Source: Rahnella victoriana (lineage in GTDB: Bacteria; Pseudomonadota; Gammaproteobacteria; Enterobacterales; Enterobacteriaceae). From it: DNA of 64,000 nt. The position numbers were made by a program, and so were the translations under genes. Where the stretch lies: the NCBI RefSeq assembly GCF_004330295.1, contig NZ_SJOJ01000010.1, positions 62,001 through 126,000 of the forward strand, in the 5' to 3' direction. Under the pieces are notes generated by a model that did not search any database, was not told the DNA's origin, and worked only from the letters and a program-made list of their open reading frames with translations. Positions within the stretch are counted from its first letter, which is position 1. Every line of letters begins with the position of its first letter. Shown piece by piece: positions 38,153 to 48,069 of the stretch.

Positions 38153-38212
38153 TTGGTTTCCCAACCTGATCCCCTCTATAATACGCATCGTCTCTTCGAT
38201 TGAATGGTTTCA
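38153..38212 (+). promoter_or_regulatory. pykF promoter with Cra operator
   Basis: A promoter reads TTGGTT (38153-38158), 18 bases, TATAAT (38177-38182). About 18 bases downstream of the -10 lies TGAATGGTTTCA (38201-38212), a Cra (FruR) site of the type TGAATCGNTTCA and close to the operator known at E. coli pykF. Its location over or just after the start of transcription fits repression. The leader to the pykF ATG would be about 250 bases. The rest of the 549-base gap shows no gene. Confidence 0.65.
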
Positions 38213-38441
38213 GCCCCTTGATCTGTCGATATCGCACTTATAAAAGCGTGACCACTCCAGTAGCGATGATAAATCGCACAAATCGCTATGCTTTGGCTGA
38301 ACTTACTACACCATTCCTTTCACAGTCTTCTACGCTTAGTAATGATTTGATTCAACCAGGCAACACCCCAATTCCGCGCGGGCAGCCATGCTGTCAGGCA
38401 AACACTTTTCCAATCCATCACAACTTGTAGATAAAATCGTC

Positions 38442-39854
38442 ATGAAAAAGACCAAAATTGTTTGTACCATCGGCCCGAAAACCGAATCCGAAGAAATGCT
38501 GACCAAACTGCTTGATGCAGGCATGAACGTTATGCGTCTGAACTTCTCGCACGGTGATTATGAAGAGCACGGTCAGCGCATTCAAAATATCCGCAACGTG
38601 ATGGCGAAGACCGGTCACAAAGCGGCAATTCTGCTGGACACCAAAGGTCCTGAAATCCGCACCATGAAACTGGAAGGCGGCAAAGACGCTTCTCTGGTTG
38701 CGGGCCAGACTTATACCTTTACCACTGACCAAAGCGTGATCGGTAACACCGAACGTGTTGCTGTCACTTATCAGGGCTTCGCCGCTGATCTGAAAATCGG
38801 CAACACCATTCTGGTGGACGATGGTCTGATCGGCATGGAAGTGACTAACGTCACCGAAACTGAAGTGACCTGTAAAGTGCTGAACAATGGCGATCTGGGC
38901 GAAAACAAAGGCGTTAACCTGCCAGGCGTTTCTATCGCTCTGCCAGCGTTGGCTGAAAAAGATAAGCGCGACCTGATCTTCGGTTGCGAACAAGGCGTTG
39001 ATTTCGTTGCGGCTTCTTTCATCCGTAAACGTTCTGACGTTCTGGAAATCCGCGAACACCTGAAAGCACACGGTGGCGAGCACATTCAGATCATCTCCAA
39101 AATCGAAAACCAGGAAGGCCTGAACAACTTCGACGAAATCCTCGAAGCTTCTGACGGTATCATGGTTGCACGTGGCGACCTGGGCGTTGAAATCCCGGTT
39201 GAAGAAGTGATCTTCGCGCAGAAGATGATGATTGAGAAATGTAACCGTGCGCGCAAAGTGGTCATCACCGCGACGCAAATGCTCGATTCCATGATCAAAA
39301 ACCCACGCCCTACCCGCGCTGAAGCTGGCGACGTGGCGAACGCCATCATCGACGGTACCGACGCAGTCATGCTGTCCGGTGAAAGTGCGAAAGGTAAATA
39401 CCCGCTGGAAGCAGTGACTATCATGGCCACCATCTGCGACCGTACTGACCGCGTGATGCAAAGCCGCATCGATGGCCAGAACGAAAATCGCAAACTGCGC
39501 ATCACTGAAGCAGTGTGCCGCGGTGCTGTTGAAACAGCTGAGAAACTGGATGCACCATTGATCGTGGTCGCAACCAGCGGCGGTAAATCAGCAAAAGCCG
39601 TGCGTAAATACTTCCCGCATGCGACTATCCTTGCCCTGACCACCAATGAAATCACTGCACGTCAGTTAATCCTGACAAAAGGCGTAGTGACTCAGCTGGT
39701 GAAAGAGATTGCTTCTACTGACGACTTCTACCGTATCGGTAAAGAAGCCGCGATTGAAAGTGGTCTGGCTCAGAAAGGTGATATCGTTGTCATGGTTTCT
39801 GGCGCACTGGTTCAGAGCGGCACAACCAATACTTCTTCGGTGCATGTTGTTTAA
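38442..39854 (+). CDS. pykF: Pyruvate kinase I
   Basis: 470-residue glycolytic enzyme that makes pyruvate and ATP from phosphoenolpyruvate; homotetrameric and activated by fructose 1,6-bisphosphate. The N-terminus [20 protein letters not shown], the active-site strands [11 protein letters not shown] and [31 protein letters not shown] with the catalytic Lys, and [12 protein letters not shown] are all present. Codon use is that of a highly expressed gene. The ATG at 38442 gives the E. coli length; 18 upstream codons are excluded. A Cra-like site upstream suggests repression in gluconeogenesis, opposite to ppsA further right. Confidence 0.98.
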   Translation: MKKTKIVCTIGPKTESEEMLTKLLDAGMNVMRLNFSHGDYEEHGQRIQNIRNVMAKTGHKAAILLDTKGPEIRTMKLEGGKDASLVAGQTYTFTTDQSVIGNTERVAVTYQGFAADLKIGNTILVDDGLIGMEVTNVTETEVTCKVLNNGDLGENKGVNLPGVSIALPALAEKDKRDLIFGCEQGVDFVAASFIRKRSDVLEIREHLKAHGGEHIQIISKIENQEGLNNFDEILEASDGIMVARGDLGVEIPVEEVIFAQKMMIEKCNRARKVVITATQMLDSMIKNPRPTRAEAGDVANAIIDGTDAVMLSGESAKGKYPLEAVTIMATICDRTDRVMQSRIDGQNENRKLRITEAVCRGAVETAEKLDAPLIVVATSGGKSAKAVRKYFPHATILALTTNEITARQLILTKGVVTQLVKEIASTDDFYRIGKEAAIESGLAQKGDIVVMVSGALVQSGTTNTSSVHVV

Positions 39855-39877
39855 TTAAAAACGTGACCATGAGCATT

Positions 39878-39912
39878 AATGAGCGCCGCAAAATGTGGCG
39901 CTCATTTATTCA
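39878..39912 (+). terminator. Terminator of pykF
   Basis: ATGAGCGCC and GGCGCTCAT form a 9-bp stem with an eight-base loop, followed by TTATT. The T-run is short, so efficiency is uncertain. Confidence 0.65.
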
Positions 39913-40075
39913 AAAAGTATCTTGTTTCATAAAAAGTGCTAAAAGCGGTCGCTGCAAAATTGGGATAAGTCCCATGGAATACGGCTGTTTTCGCTGCAAT
40001 TTTTAACTTTTTCGTAAAAAAAGATGCTTCTTTGAGCGAACGATCAAAATATAGCGTTTACCGGCAAAAAATTAT

Positions 40076-40104
40076 TCTCATTAGAAAATAGTTTGTGTAA
40101 TACT
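40076..40104 (+). promoter_or_regulatory. lpp promoter -10 region
   Basis: TAATACT at 40098-40104, in GTGTAATACTTGTAACGCTACATGG, is nearly the E. coli lpp promoter and leader. The upstream sequence is very AT-rich, as in the strong E. coli promoter; I did not fix a single -35. The short leader ends with the AGAGGG ribosome site before the ATG at 40148. Confidence 0.7.
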
Positions 40105-40126
40105 TGTAACGCTACATGGAGATTAA

Positions 40127-40384
<258 letters not shown>

Positions 40385-40402
40385 TATTTACTTCTCTAGT
40401 TC

Positions 40403-40430
40403 AATGGCGCACTCAGTGCGCCATTTTTTT
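40403..40430 (+). terminator. Terminator of lpp
   Basis: AATGGCGCAC, three-base loop, GTGCGCCATT, then eight T; a very strong hairpin. Confidence 0.95.
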
Positions 40431-40526
40431 TGCCTGCAAAACGCTTTCCCTTCTCCTGCCCACCTGTCAATCATCAATCCTGTATGGCTATAAAACGCCT
40501 TCTATCGCCCTCCTGAATGTCAGACA

Positions 40527-40552
40527 TAAAAAAGGAGCCATAATGGCCCCTT
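40527..40552 (-). terminator. Terminator of ldtE
   Basis: On the minus strand AGGGGCCA, loop TTA, TGGCTCCT (one mismatch) is followed by a run of T. It lies 36 bases after the ldtE stop. Confidence 0.8.
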
Positions 40553-40587
40553 ATGATTACATCCCAGCTGTCGCTTTCCTGTGACGT

Positions 40588-41601
40588 TTACTGCGTGCTG
40601 GCGGTCGTCACTGCCGGTTCACCCGACGTCGCGGTCTGCGGTTCATTGATAACCGGCGGCATATCGCCCGCTTTATCACCCACACTCACTACGACCGGCA
40701 TCCCCGAACGGCGTTTTATCGCCTCTTTCACCATCTCTGCATTGGTGTCGTCGCTTTTAACGAATTTCTTCATTGCAGCAGTCAGCGGGATCGGTTTGGT
40801 TTGCGGATCATCTTTTTCAGTATGAGATAACGGCTGATGCACCTCGATATAGCGTTTCCCGTCCGGTTCGATATCGTACTTGATCGGCTGATTGATGATC
40901 TGTACGCGGGTTCCTTTCGGCACCGAATTGAACAGCGCTTCAATGTCATCCGGACGCAGGCGGATACAGCCGGAGCTGACTCGCATGCCGATGCCAAAAT
41001 TGGCATTCGTCCCGTGGATCAGATATTGCCCCGTGCCTGCTGACAGACGCATGGCAAACAATCCCATCGGATTATCCGGCCCGGCAGGCACCATGCCCGG
41101 CAAAGTGATGCCATCTTTCAGATAGGCTTTGCGGATATTGGCAGTAGGCGTCCAGGTTGGATTGGGGATCTTCTGGCTGACGGACGTCACCATTTCCGGC
41201 GTGTTGCGGCCCAGCTGACCAATACCAATCGGATAGACGATGACCTTATCTTCGCCCTTCGGATAATAATACAGACGTAGTTCGGCCAGATTAACCACGA
41301 TCCCTTCGCGTTTGGTATCCGGCAGCAACATCTGCGATGGAATGGTCAGCACCGTCCCGGCTTTCGGCAAATAAGGATCCGTTCCGGGATTGGCTTCCAG
41401 CATAGCGATCAATCCGATCTGGTATTTTGCCGCCACATCTTCCAGCGGTTTACCATCGTTGGGCACCACATACGTAGTGTTTTCGCCAATCAGGCGGCTG
41501 TTCTCTGGTGGCAAGGGATATTCCGCTGCACTTGCGGTCATGGTATGCGTGGCCATCATAGTGCCCACTAACATCGCCAGAAGGGGTAATGCGCGTCTCA
41601 T
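40588..41601 (-). CDS. ldtE: LdtE-type L,D-transpeptidase
   Basis: 337-residue periplasmic L,D-transpeptidase of the YkuD family; E. coli LdtE (YnhG, 334 residues) makes DAP-DAP cross-links. A signal peptide (about 1-25, MRRALPLLAMLVGTMMATHT) is followed by a LysM-like peptidoglycan-binding region (about 42-90, YVVPNDGKPLEDVAAKYQIG). The YkuD domain carries the active site in IHGTNANFGIGMRVSSGCIRL, cited as HGTN and SSGCIRL, with the nucleophilic Cys. The C-terminal tail is Pro/Thr-rich. It lies next to lpp and upstream of the suf operon, which is the E. coli position of ldtE and distinguishes it from ErfK/YbiS paralogues. Confidence 0.92.
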   Translation of the reverse strand: MRRALPLLAMLVGTMMATHTMTASAAEYPLPPENSRLIGENTTYVVPNDGKPLEDVAAKYQIGLIAMLEANPGTDPYLPKAGTVLTIPSQMLLPDTKREGIVVNLAELRLYYYPKGEDKVIVYPIGIGQLGRNTPEMVTSVSQKIPNPTWTPTANIRKAYLKDGITLPGMVPAGPDNPMGLFAMRLSAGTGQYLIHGTNANFGIGMRVSSGCIRLRPDDIEALFNSVPKGTRVQIINQPIKYDIEPDGKRYIEVHQPLSHTEKDDPQTKPIPLTAAMKKFVKSDDTNAEMVKEAIKRRSGMPVVVSVGDKAGDMPPVINEPQTATSGEPAVTTASTQ

Positions 41602-41805
41602 ACTCAGTCCTTTTTCGGCCTGCGCTCAGCGAATCTGAGGCAAGACAATTATCTTGTCTGGTAATACTAGCAGCGCAGAATTTCATGGCAATCAAACCAC
41701 GGTAAATCAGAAAGTTACCTGTCAGAAAACGGAATTAAAAGCCGGAGGATAGAGAGTTGAAAAATCAGGACTAAAAAGCAAAAACGTGGGGAGAAAGACG
41801 GGATT

Positions 41806-41845
41806 TGCTTTGCTCATTAGCAGATAAATCCTAATGAGCAAAGCA
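41806..41845. repeat. Perfect 15-bp inverted repeat downstream of sufE
   Basis: TGCTTTGCTCATTAG and CTAATGAGCAAAGCA are exact complements around the ten-base loop CAGATAAATC. It starts 18 bases after the suf operon ends. There is no T-run on the minus strand, so it is not a standard intrinsic terminator, although a Rho-assisted terminator or a 3' stabiliser for the suf messenger is plausible. Confidence 0.75.
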
Positions 41846-41862
41846 GCGTACGGACGCCGAAA

Positions 41863-42276
41863 TTACGACAGTTCCGCAGCTTTGGCGCGAATGGAGCGGA
41901 TCATCGCTTCCAGCCCTTGCGAGCGTGAAGGCGTCAGATGCTGGCTCAGTTCCAATTCAGTGAAGAACGGACGGACATCCAGTTCCACCACATCACGCGG
42001 CGTTAAACCCTGATACAGGCTGAATACAATCGCGACCAGACCTTTAACGATAGCGGCATCACTGTCACCTTCGAAAGTCAGCCCGCCATTTTCATCGGTG
42101 TGCATCACAATCCATACCTGACTCTGGCAGCCTGAAATCAGGTTCTTATCCTGACGATGCGCTTCCGGCAATGCCGGTAACTGGCCACCTAACTCAATCA
42201 CATACAGATATTTTTCTTCCCAGTTCGGGCACCGGGAAAAGTTTTTAACTAACTTATTTTTATCTGGCAAAGCCAT
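41863..42276 (-). CDS. sufE: SufE, sulfur acceptor protein
   Basis: 137-residue partner of SufS that takes the persulfide sulfur and passes it to SufBCD in stress-type Fe-S cluster assembly. The acceptor cysteine is in [10 protein letters not shown] at about residue 50. The rest ([36 protein letters not shown]) matches SufE, 138 residues in E. coli. The ATG at 42276 is chosen to begin [10 protein letters not shown], preceded by AGGA; the longer frame upstream overlaps sufS and is not coding. Last gene of the suf operon. Confidence 0.96.
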   Translation of the reverse strand: MALPDKNKLVKNFSRCPNWEEKYLYVIELGGQLPALPEAHRQDKNLISGCQSQVWIVMHTDENGGLTFEGDSDAAIVKGLVAIVFSLYQGLTPRDVVELDVRPFFTELELSQHLTPSRSQGLEAMIRSIRAKAAELS

Positions 42277-42304
42277 AACAACATCCTGATCAAGGCTGCC
42301 GGGA

Positions 42305-43525
42305 TTACCCCAACAACCGGTGAATACGCTGCAGTCCCGCGACCAGACGGTCGACTTCTTCCCGGGTATTGTACATCGCAAGCGACGCACGGCACATAGC
42401 CGGCACACCATAGAAGGACATTAATGGCATCGCACAGTGATGGCCGGTGCGGATAGCAATACCGTATTGATCAAGGAAACTGCCGACATCATAGGCGTGA
42501 TGTTTGCCAAGGTTGAACGCGATGACCCCTGCGCGGGTCGCCGGACCGTAGATCTGAATGTCCGGTACTGTCGCCATCTGTTCGAGGGCATAGTTCATCA
42601 GTTCCTGTTCATAAGCATGGATATTCTCCAGACCCAGTTCAGTCACATATTCCATCGCCGCACCTAATCCCATAATCCCGCCGGTATTAGGTGTGCCCGC
42701 TTCGAAACGCCACGGGGCAGCCGCGAAGGTCGTGCCTTCCGTCAGGCTGACGTGCTTGATCATCGAACCGCCGCCTTCCCAGGCAGGCATCTGATCCAGC
42801 AAGGCTTTGCGGCCATACAGAATACCGATGCCGGTCGGCCCGTAAAGTTTATGCCCGGACCAGACATAGAAATCACAGCCCAGTGCCTGCACGTCGATCG
42901 CATGGTGCATGACCGCTTGTGCGCCGTCGATCAGAACGGTCAGCCCGGCCGCTTTCGCCTGCGGGATGATTTTTTCGATCGGATTAACGGTGCCCAGCAC
43001 GTTAGAGACATGCGCCATCGTCAGCAATTTAGTGTGCGGCGTAATCAGCGATTCGAGCTGTGACACATCCAGCTCGCCGTCCGGCGTAAGATGCCAGACA
43101 TCAATATGCAAATCGCGTTCTTTCGCCAGCATCTGCCATGGCACGATGTTCGCGTGGTGTTCCATTTCAGTCAGAATGATGTGGTCGCCGGGCTGTAAAA
43201 ATGCACGCCCCCAGGTATTGGCGACCAGGTTAATGGCTTCCGTGGAACCTTTGACGAAGACAATTTCTTCCGCCGATGCGGCATTCATGAATTGTGCGGC
43301 CTGAGTGCGGACGTTTTCCATCTGCTCAGTCGCTTCTGCGCTCATGGTATGAATGCCGCGGTGAACCGCAGCATAACCTTGCTCGAAGAATGACATTTCA
43401 CGTTGAATGACCTGACGCGGTTTCTGTGCGCTGGCCGCGCTGTCAAGGTAAGCCAGCGGCTGGCCGTTGACTTCACGGCTCAGCACAGGGAAATCGCTAC
43501 GTACTCTTTCCAGTGGAAAACTCAT
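42305..43525 (-). CDS. sufS: SufS, cysteine desulfurase
   Basis: 406-residue PLP-dependent group II cysteine desulfurase that supplies sulfur for Fe-S assembly, the same length as in E. coli. The PLP lysine is in [15 protein letters not shown]. The persulfide cysteine is in [12 protein letters not shown] near residue 364. [12 protein letters not shown] opens the fold and HHANIVPWQ contains the PLP-stacking His. The start ATG overlaps the end of sufD, so the two are translationally coupled. Confidence 0.97.
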   Translation of the reverse strand: MSFPLERVRSDFPVLSREVNGQPLAYLDSAASAQKPRQVIQREMSFFEQGYAAVHRGIHTMSAEATEQMENVRTQAAQFMNAASAEEIVFVKGSTEAINLVANTWGRAFLQPGDHIILTEMEHHANIVPWQMLAKERDLHIDVWHLTPDGELDVSQLESLITPHTKLLTMAHVSNVLGTVNPIEKIIPQAKAAGLTVLIDGAQAVMHHAIDVQALGCDFYVWSGHKLYGPTGIGILYGRKALLDQMPAWEGGGSMIKHVSLTEGTTFAAAPWRFEAGTPNTGGIMGLGAAMEYVTELGLENIHAYEQELMNYALEQMATVPDIQIYGPATRAGVIAFNLGKHHAYDVGSFLDQYGIAIRTGHHCAMPLMSFYGVPAMCRASLAMYNTREEVDRLVAGLQRIHRLLG

Positions 43526-44826
43526 TACTTACCTCGATTGAGTCGGCCTGCAATACGGGCAATCACGACTTCACGCAGGGTTTCATTCTCAATGGCTTCC
43601 GTCAGTTCAGCGGCAAAAGCAAAGATGATCATTTGCTGAGCATCCTGTCCGCTGATCCCACGGGTACGCAGATAGAAAAGCTGTTCGTCGTCGATACGAC
43701 CCACTGTCGCACCGTGGCTGCACTTCACGTCATCGGCATAAATTTCCAGCTGAGGTTTAGTATCAACTTCAGTGTGTTTGCCCAGCAACAAGTTGTTGTT
43801 GGTCATTTTGCCGTCAGTTTTCAGTGCATGCTGCGCCACTTTGATCATGCCGTTGAAAATCGCTTTAGCACGATCGTTCACGATCACTTTGTGAAGCTGG
43901 TTGCTGTTGCAATAGCCTTTGTTGTGTTCCAGATACGTGCGGGTATCGGCAATCTCAGAATCAACCGGCAGAACCAGACTGTTGATATCCAGATTGCTGT
44001 TCTCGCCGTTCAGTTGCGCGCTGGTGTTATTACGGGTCAGACCCGCGCCCAACAAGAAACTGTGGCTGGACACACGGGCGTCACGCCCGATGACCAGATC
44101 ATTGTGCGAGAAGTGGAAACTGGCCTGGCTTTCGAACGCCAGTTTGTAATGCGTGAAATCTGCATTATCGCCCACATTCACGGTCATACGCGCACCGGTG
44201 AAATGCCCCTGATCATTGAGACTCAGATAGTGTTCGATCACTTCAGCATTCGCACCGTTTTCAATCGCCAGATGATAGCGATGATGAACAGTATTCATTT
44301 CACGTGACTGATCACGACCACTGCTCAGATGTAACAGATACAGCGGTTTTTCAGCTTGCTTGCCCGCAGGCAAACGCACGGTAAACGGATCCTGTGCCAG
44401 ACTTTCTGTCAGGTGTAAAAACACCTCTGACTGAATCGGATCCGGCAACGTTTGTTGCGCAGACGGGCTCAGTTTTTCGATTTCAAACGCACCAGTGTCG
44501 CTGTCGCTCAGGCTCGCATCAAAACGGCCATCCACGAAAACCAGACGGTAACAATCCAGTGGCAACGCCAGGGATTTCACTTTCTCAACCGTCAGCGCCT
44601 GCTGCTGAGGAGCAAAGAACTGATTGCCCAGCAGTGAGGAAACCGGCGTGTATTTCCAGTCTTCCAGTTTGGCATGCGGAAAACCGAGACGCAGCACCTG
44701 TTGCCAGTGCGCATGTGCGTGGGGAGATTGCTCACCGCCACGGCTTTCAAAAAGACGGTAAAGTTGCTGCATGGCGTGCGAACTGCCCGCCGCAGGGACA
44801 TTACTCTTCGTCGGTAAGCCAGCCAT
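43525..44826 (-). CDS. sufD: SufD, Fe-S scaffold complex subunit
   Basis: 433-residue subunit of the SufBC2D scaffold; E. coli SufD has 423 residues. A right-handed beta-helix core carries the conserved [23 protein letters not shown] near the C-terminus (landmarks: [16 protein letters not shown]), which includes the histidine (His360 in E. coli) needed for cluster formation. The N-terminus MAGLPTKSN and [13 protein letters not shown] are typical. The start overlaps the sufC end by 26 bases. The extra length lies mainly in the N-terminal helical domain. Confidence 0.95.
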   Translation of the reverse strand: MAGLPTKSNVPAAGSSHAMQQLYRLFESRGGEQSPHAHAHWQQVLRLGFPHAKLEDWKYTPVSSLLGNQFFAPQQQALTVEKVKSLALPLDCYRLVFVDGRFDASLSDSDTGAFEIEKLSPSAQQTLPDPIQSEVFLHLTESLAQDPFTVRLPAGKQAEKPLYLLHLSSGRDQSREMNTVHHRYHLAIENGANAEVIEHYLSLNDQGHFTGARMTVNVGDNADFTHYKLAFESQASFHFSHNDLVIGRDARVSSHSFLLGAGLTRNNTSAQLNGENSNLDINSLVLPVDSEIADTRTYLEHNKGYCNSNQLHKVIVNDRAKAIFNGMIKVAQHALKTDGKMTNNNLLLGKHTEVDTKPQLEIYADDVKCSHGATVGRIDDEQLFYLRTRGISGQDAQQMIIFAFAAELTEAIENETLREVVIARIAGRLNRGK

Positions 44827-45547
44827 AACCTTGCTCCTCTAACTGTTTAACCAAGGTGAAATCGCCGGATTTAACAATGCGGCCCTGATACAAAACGTGC
44901 ACGTAGTCAGGCTTGATGTAGTCGAGGATACGCTGGTAGTGGGTAACGATAACGAATGAACGTTTGCCGTCACGCAATGTGTTAACACCGTCAGAAACGA
45001 TCTTCAGCGCATCGATGTCCAGACCGGAGTCTGTTTCATCGAGGATGCACAGGTTTGGCTCAAGTGCCGCCATTTGCAGAATGTCGTTACGCTTCTTCTC
45101 ACCGCCGGAGAAACCAACGTTCACTGAACGGGTCAGCAAATCGGCAGGCATCTTCAGCATCGCGATTTTCTCTTCGATGAAATCGGCGAAGTCAAAACGA
45201 TCCATGGCTTCCTGACCACGGTATTTACGTACCGCATTCACTGCGGTTTGCAGGAAGAAATGGTTGGTCACGCCCGGAATTTCTACCGGATACTGGAAAG
45301 CCATAAATACGCCTTCGCCAGCGCGATCTTCCGGCGCCAGATCCAGCAAATCTTTACCGTTGAACATTACGGAACCGTCGGTCACTTCGTAATCTTCACG
45401 GCCAGCCAGTGTCGCGGAGAGTGTACTTTTACCTGAGCCGTTCGGGCCCATGATGGCGTGTACTTCACCCGGTTTGATCTCCAGATCAAGTCCTTTCAGA
45501 ATTTCCTTTTCTTCGACACGGACCTTCAAATTCTTAATGCTTAACAT
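44801..45547 (-). CDS. sufC: SufC, ABC-type ATPase of Fe-S assembly
   Basis: 248-residue soluble ABC ATPase that drives conformational changes in SufBC2D, the same length as in E. coli. Walker A is GPNGSGKST, the signature is FSGGEKKRNDILQ, and Walker B is LCILDETDSGLDIDALK with its D-loop. The ATG at 45547 begins MLSIKNLKVRVEEKEILKG; 22 upstream codons in frame are non-coding spacer between sufB and sufC. Confidence 0.97.
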   Translation of the reverse strand: MLSIKNLKVRVEEKEILKGLDLEIKPGEVHAIMGPNGSGKSTLSATLAGREDYEVTDGSVMFNGKDLLDLAPEDRAGEGVFMAFQYPVEIPGVTNHFFLQTAVNAVRKYRGQEAMDRFDFADFIEEKIAMLKMPADLLTRSVNVGFSGGEKKRNDILQMAALEPNLCILDETDSGLDIDALKIVSDGVNTLRDGKRSFVIVTHYQRILDYIKPDYVHVLYQGRIVKSGDFTLVKQLEEQGYGWLTDEE

Positions 45548-45670
45548 ACGTATCCTTGAGTTTGCGCCTGCGCGCTCATAATTCTGTTTATGCTTTGACT
45601 GTGCTGAACTCAAACCTGCCCGACGACCACATCACACCCTGCGACGTCGGGAGGAAAAGCGTACGGAGAA

Positions 45671-47194
45671 TTAACCGACGCTGTGTTCAAGGCTGATCGC
45701 CAGCAGTTTCTGTGCTTCGACAGCAAACTCCAGCGGCAGCTCGGAAAAGACATCTTTACAGAAACCGTTAACAATCATGGAAATAGCATCATCTTCGCTG
45801 ATACCACGTTGCAGACAGTAGAACAGCTGATCATCGCCGATTTTTGACGTCGTGGCTTCATGTTCCAGCTGAGCCGTGTTGTTACGCACTTCAACATACG
45901 GGAACGTATGTGCGGCACTGTCGGCACCAATCAGCATGGAGTCACACTGCGTAAAGTTACGGGCGTTTTCAGCACTCGGCAGGATCTTCACCAGACCGCG
46001 ATAGCTGTTCTGGCTGTGACCGGCAGAAATACCTTTAGAGATGATGGTCGACTTGGTGTTTTTACCAATGTGGATCATCTTGGTGCCGGTATCTGCCTGT
46101 TGCTTGCCGCTGGTCAGCGCAACCGAGAAGAATTCACCGATGGAGTTATCCCCTTTGAGGATCACGCTCGGGTACTTCCAGGTAATCGCTGAACCGGTTT
46201 CAGACTGCGTCCAGGACATCTTAGAACCTGCGCCTTCGCACAATGCACGTTTGGTCACGAAGTTCAGAATACCGCCGCTGCTGTCTTTGCTGCCGGAGAA
46301 CCAGTTCTGCACGGTGGAATATTTCACTTCCGCATCTTTGTGCAGGATGACTTCTACGACCGCTGCGTGCAGCTGGTAGGTGTCACGTACCGGCGCCGAG
46401 CAACCTTCGATGTAACTGACATAACTGCCTTCGTCAGCAATCAGAATGGTACGTTCGAACTGACCGGTTTTCGCCGCGTTGATACGGAAATACGTCGACA
46501 GTTCCATCGGGCAACGCACGCCTTTTGGCACGTAAACAAAGGTACCATCAGAAGCAACGGCGGCATTCAGCGCGGCGAAGAAGTTATCCTGTGCAGGCAC
46601 CACGGTCCCGAGGTATTTACGTACCAGATCAGGATATTCGTGAATGGCTTCGCCGAATGAGCAGAAAATCACGCCCGATTCCGCCAGCTTATCGCGGTAA
46701 GTCGTGGAGACAGAAACGGAGTCGAAGATTGCATCGACCGCGACTTCTTTGCCTTCACGAACCGGAACACCCAGTTGCTCAAAGGCTTTTTCTACTTCAC
46801 TGGTGAGGTAGTTTTTACCGTCAAGCGCAGGAATGCTGTGAGAATCTTCCGGAGGTTGCTGCGTGGCGCCAGGCTGAGAACCGCAGGTATCATCGCAGCT
46901 GCCACAGGATGGCGCGGAATAATAGCTGTAATCCTGGTAATCAAGAGGCGTGTAATACGCTTTGAGCCAGTGCGGTTCTTCCATTTTCAACCAGGCATGA
47001 TAAGCCTGCAGACGGAACTCCAGCATCCACTCAGGCTCGTTGCGCTTTGCGGAAATCGCACGCACCACATCTTCGTTGATGCCTGATGCTAATTCATCGG
47101 TTGCCAGCTGGGTAAAGAACCCTTCCTTGTAATTCGTCCCCTCGCCGACCCAAGACTGCACATCATCTGGAATTTCTACGTTGCTTCGTGACAT
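45671..47194 (-). CDS. sufB: SufB, Fe-S scaffold complex subunit
   Basis: 507-residue central scaffold subunit of SufBC2D; E. coli has 495. Residues known to be essential in E. coli are conserved: the Cys in [10 protein letters not shown] (Cys254 there), Cys in FTQCDSML (Cys405, here about 417), and His-Glu in LEHEATTS (433/434, here about 445/446). Two other E. coli cysteines (414 and 424 there) are Ser and Val here, which fits their non-essential status. The N-terminal Cys cluster [10 protein letters not shown] near residue 100 is kept. The extra dozen residues lie just after it ([14 protein letters not shown]). The operon order is sufA-B-C-D-S-E. Confidence 0.97.
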   Translation of the reverse strand: MSRSNVEIPDDVQSWVGEGTNYKEGFFTQLATDELASGINEDVVRAISAKRNEPEWMLEFRLQAYHAWLKMEEPHWLKAYYTPLDYQDYSYYSAPSCGSCDDTCGSQPGATQQPPEDSHSIPALDGKNYLTSEVEKAFEQLGVPVREGKEVAVDAIFDSVSVSTTYRDKLAESGVIFCSFGEAIHEYPDLVRKYLGTVVPAQDNFFAALNAAVASDGTFVYVPKGVRCPMELSTYFRINAAKTGQFERTILIADEGSYVSYIEGCSAPVRDTYQLHAAVVEVILHKDAEVKYSTVQNWFSGSKDSSGGILNFVTKRALCEGAGSKMSWTQSETGSAITWKYPSVILKGDNSIGEFFSVALTSGKQQADTGTKMIHIGKNTKSTIISKGISAGHSQNSYRGLVKILPSAENARNFTQCDSMLIGADSAAHTFPYVEVRNNTAQLEHEATTSKIGDDQLFYCLQRGISEDDAISMIVNGFCKDVFSELPLEFAVEAQKLLAISLEHSVG

Positions 47195-47240
47195 GTTGGT
47201 TACATCGCTTTGTTTACAATAATCTTAGAAACAGAAAGTC

Positions 47241-47612
47241 TTAAACACCGAAACTTTCGCCACACCCGCAGGCATGCTGAGCTTTAGGATTATTGAATTT
47301 AAATATCTGATTCAGTCCTTCACGGACAAAATCCACCTCGGTTCCGTCGATGAAAGGCATGGCCTTCAGCGGAACAAACAGCAAAGCGCCGTCATGTTCA
47401 AACACCAGGTCATCACTGGCCGGTTGTTTGGTTAAATCCAGAACGTAGCCAAAGCCGGCGCAGCCCGATTGTTTCACGGAGAGCTGGAGACCTTTGACCT
47501 CGGGATCCTGTGCCACCAGCGTGTTAATCTGTTTGGCTGCAGAATCAGTCAGGCTCACACCTTGCCATACGTTGTCGTCTAAAGAGAAAGAGCCGACAGT
47601 TTCAGTTTGCAT
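47241..47612 (-). CDS. sufA: SufA, A-type Fe-S carrier
   Basis: 123-residue A-type carrier that receives clusters from SufBC2D and delivers them to target proteins. The three cluster-binding cysteines are in VKQSGCAGFGYV and HACGCGESFGV. E. coli SufA has 122 residues. First gene of the suf operon, 46 bases before sufB. Upstream on the minus strand are a promoter and a palindrome described separately. Confidence 0.97.
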   Translation of the reverse strand: MQTETVGSFSLDDNVWQGVSLTDSAAKQINTLVAQDPEVKGLQLSVKQSGCAGFGYVLDLTKQPASDDLVFEHDGALLFVPLKAMPFIDGTEVDFVREGLNQIFKFNNPKAQHACGCGESFGV

Positions 47613-47660
47613 CTGTCTTACCTCATATTTTTACGGTCATAGACAAGACCTATTGTCTCT

Positions 47661-47690
47661 ATTCTAGTGATAACGTTAATCACTTCAACC
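47661..47690 (-). promoter_or_regulatory. Candidate suf promoter with palindrome in its spacer
   Basis: On the minus strand TTGAAG, 16 bases and TAGAAT form a plausible sigma-70 promoter about 55 bases before the sufA start. The spacer is almost entirely GTGATTAACGTTATCAC (47667-47683), an imperfect palindrome that would place an operator between -10 and -35. In E. coli suf is controlled by IscR, Fur, OxyR and IHF; which of these would bind here I cannot tell from the sequence. Confidence 0.4.
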
Positions 47691-47817
47691 TCTTGTTTTA
47701 AGAGGGTATAGCGATGACGCATAAGGAAAGACACTCAATGCGTATCGTCTTTACATCCGGCCGCTGGCGGGTCTTGAACACCGCAACCATCAACTGATTG
47801 AATAAATTGTCAATTTT

Positions 47818-48009
47818 TTGTTAAAAATTTAAAATAACCCTATAAATGCTAAGGTTTAATAGCTTTCATTGTGTCTATTATAAAACATTCATCGGAAATG
47901 CCTATTTATGAATTCGACATAATCGAAAGAATAAGGCTCTTTTTGCTTAGCTGCTTTTGAGCAACAAAATGAAAAAAACCGGATGAAATCGTTGATCCGG
48001 TGATTTTTT
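47818..48009 (+). ncRNA. Candidate intergenic transcript between sufA and the Fur-box orphan
   Basis: TTGTTA (47818-47823), 17 bases and TATAAA (47841-47846) make a promoter. ACCGGAT (47978-47984) and ATCCGGT (47995-48001) make a hairpin followed by GATTTTTTG. Together they define a possible RNA of about 157 bases, from near 47853 to 48009. No reading frame of note lies inside. The hairpin is flanked by seven A on the other side, so it could equally terminate minus-strand transcription. In E. coli the small RNA RydB lies in the sufA-ydiH gap, but I could not recognise RydB sequence here. Confidence 0.3.
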
Positions 48010-48050
48010 GCCAATATGATAGTCATTCTTTGATAATGATTATCATTCAG
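47992..48050 (+). promoter_or_regulatory. Promoter and Fur box of the 134-residue orphan gene
   Basis: TTGATC (47992-47997), 17 bases and TATGAT (48015-48020) form a promoter with a start near 48027. Just after it, TGATAATGATTATCA (48031-48045) is a perfect 7-1-7 Fur palindrome; the 19-base window 48032-48050 matches GATAATGATAATCATTATC at 15 of 19. Fur bound here would block transcription when iron is plentiful. Confidence 0.8.
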
Positions 48051-48069
48051 ATAACCCGGAATACTGAGA

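Noticed and set aside
38418..39461. 347-codon open frame antisense to pykF
   Set aside because: It mirrors the codon bias of a highly expressed gene; no ribosome site and low-complexity Phe/His/Gln-rich product.
43513..44307. 264-codon open frame antisense to sufD
   Set aside because: Shadow of sufD, whose conserved motifs and operon position are certain.
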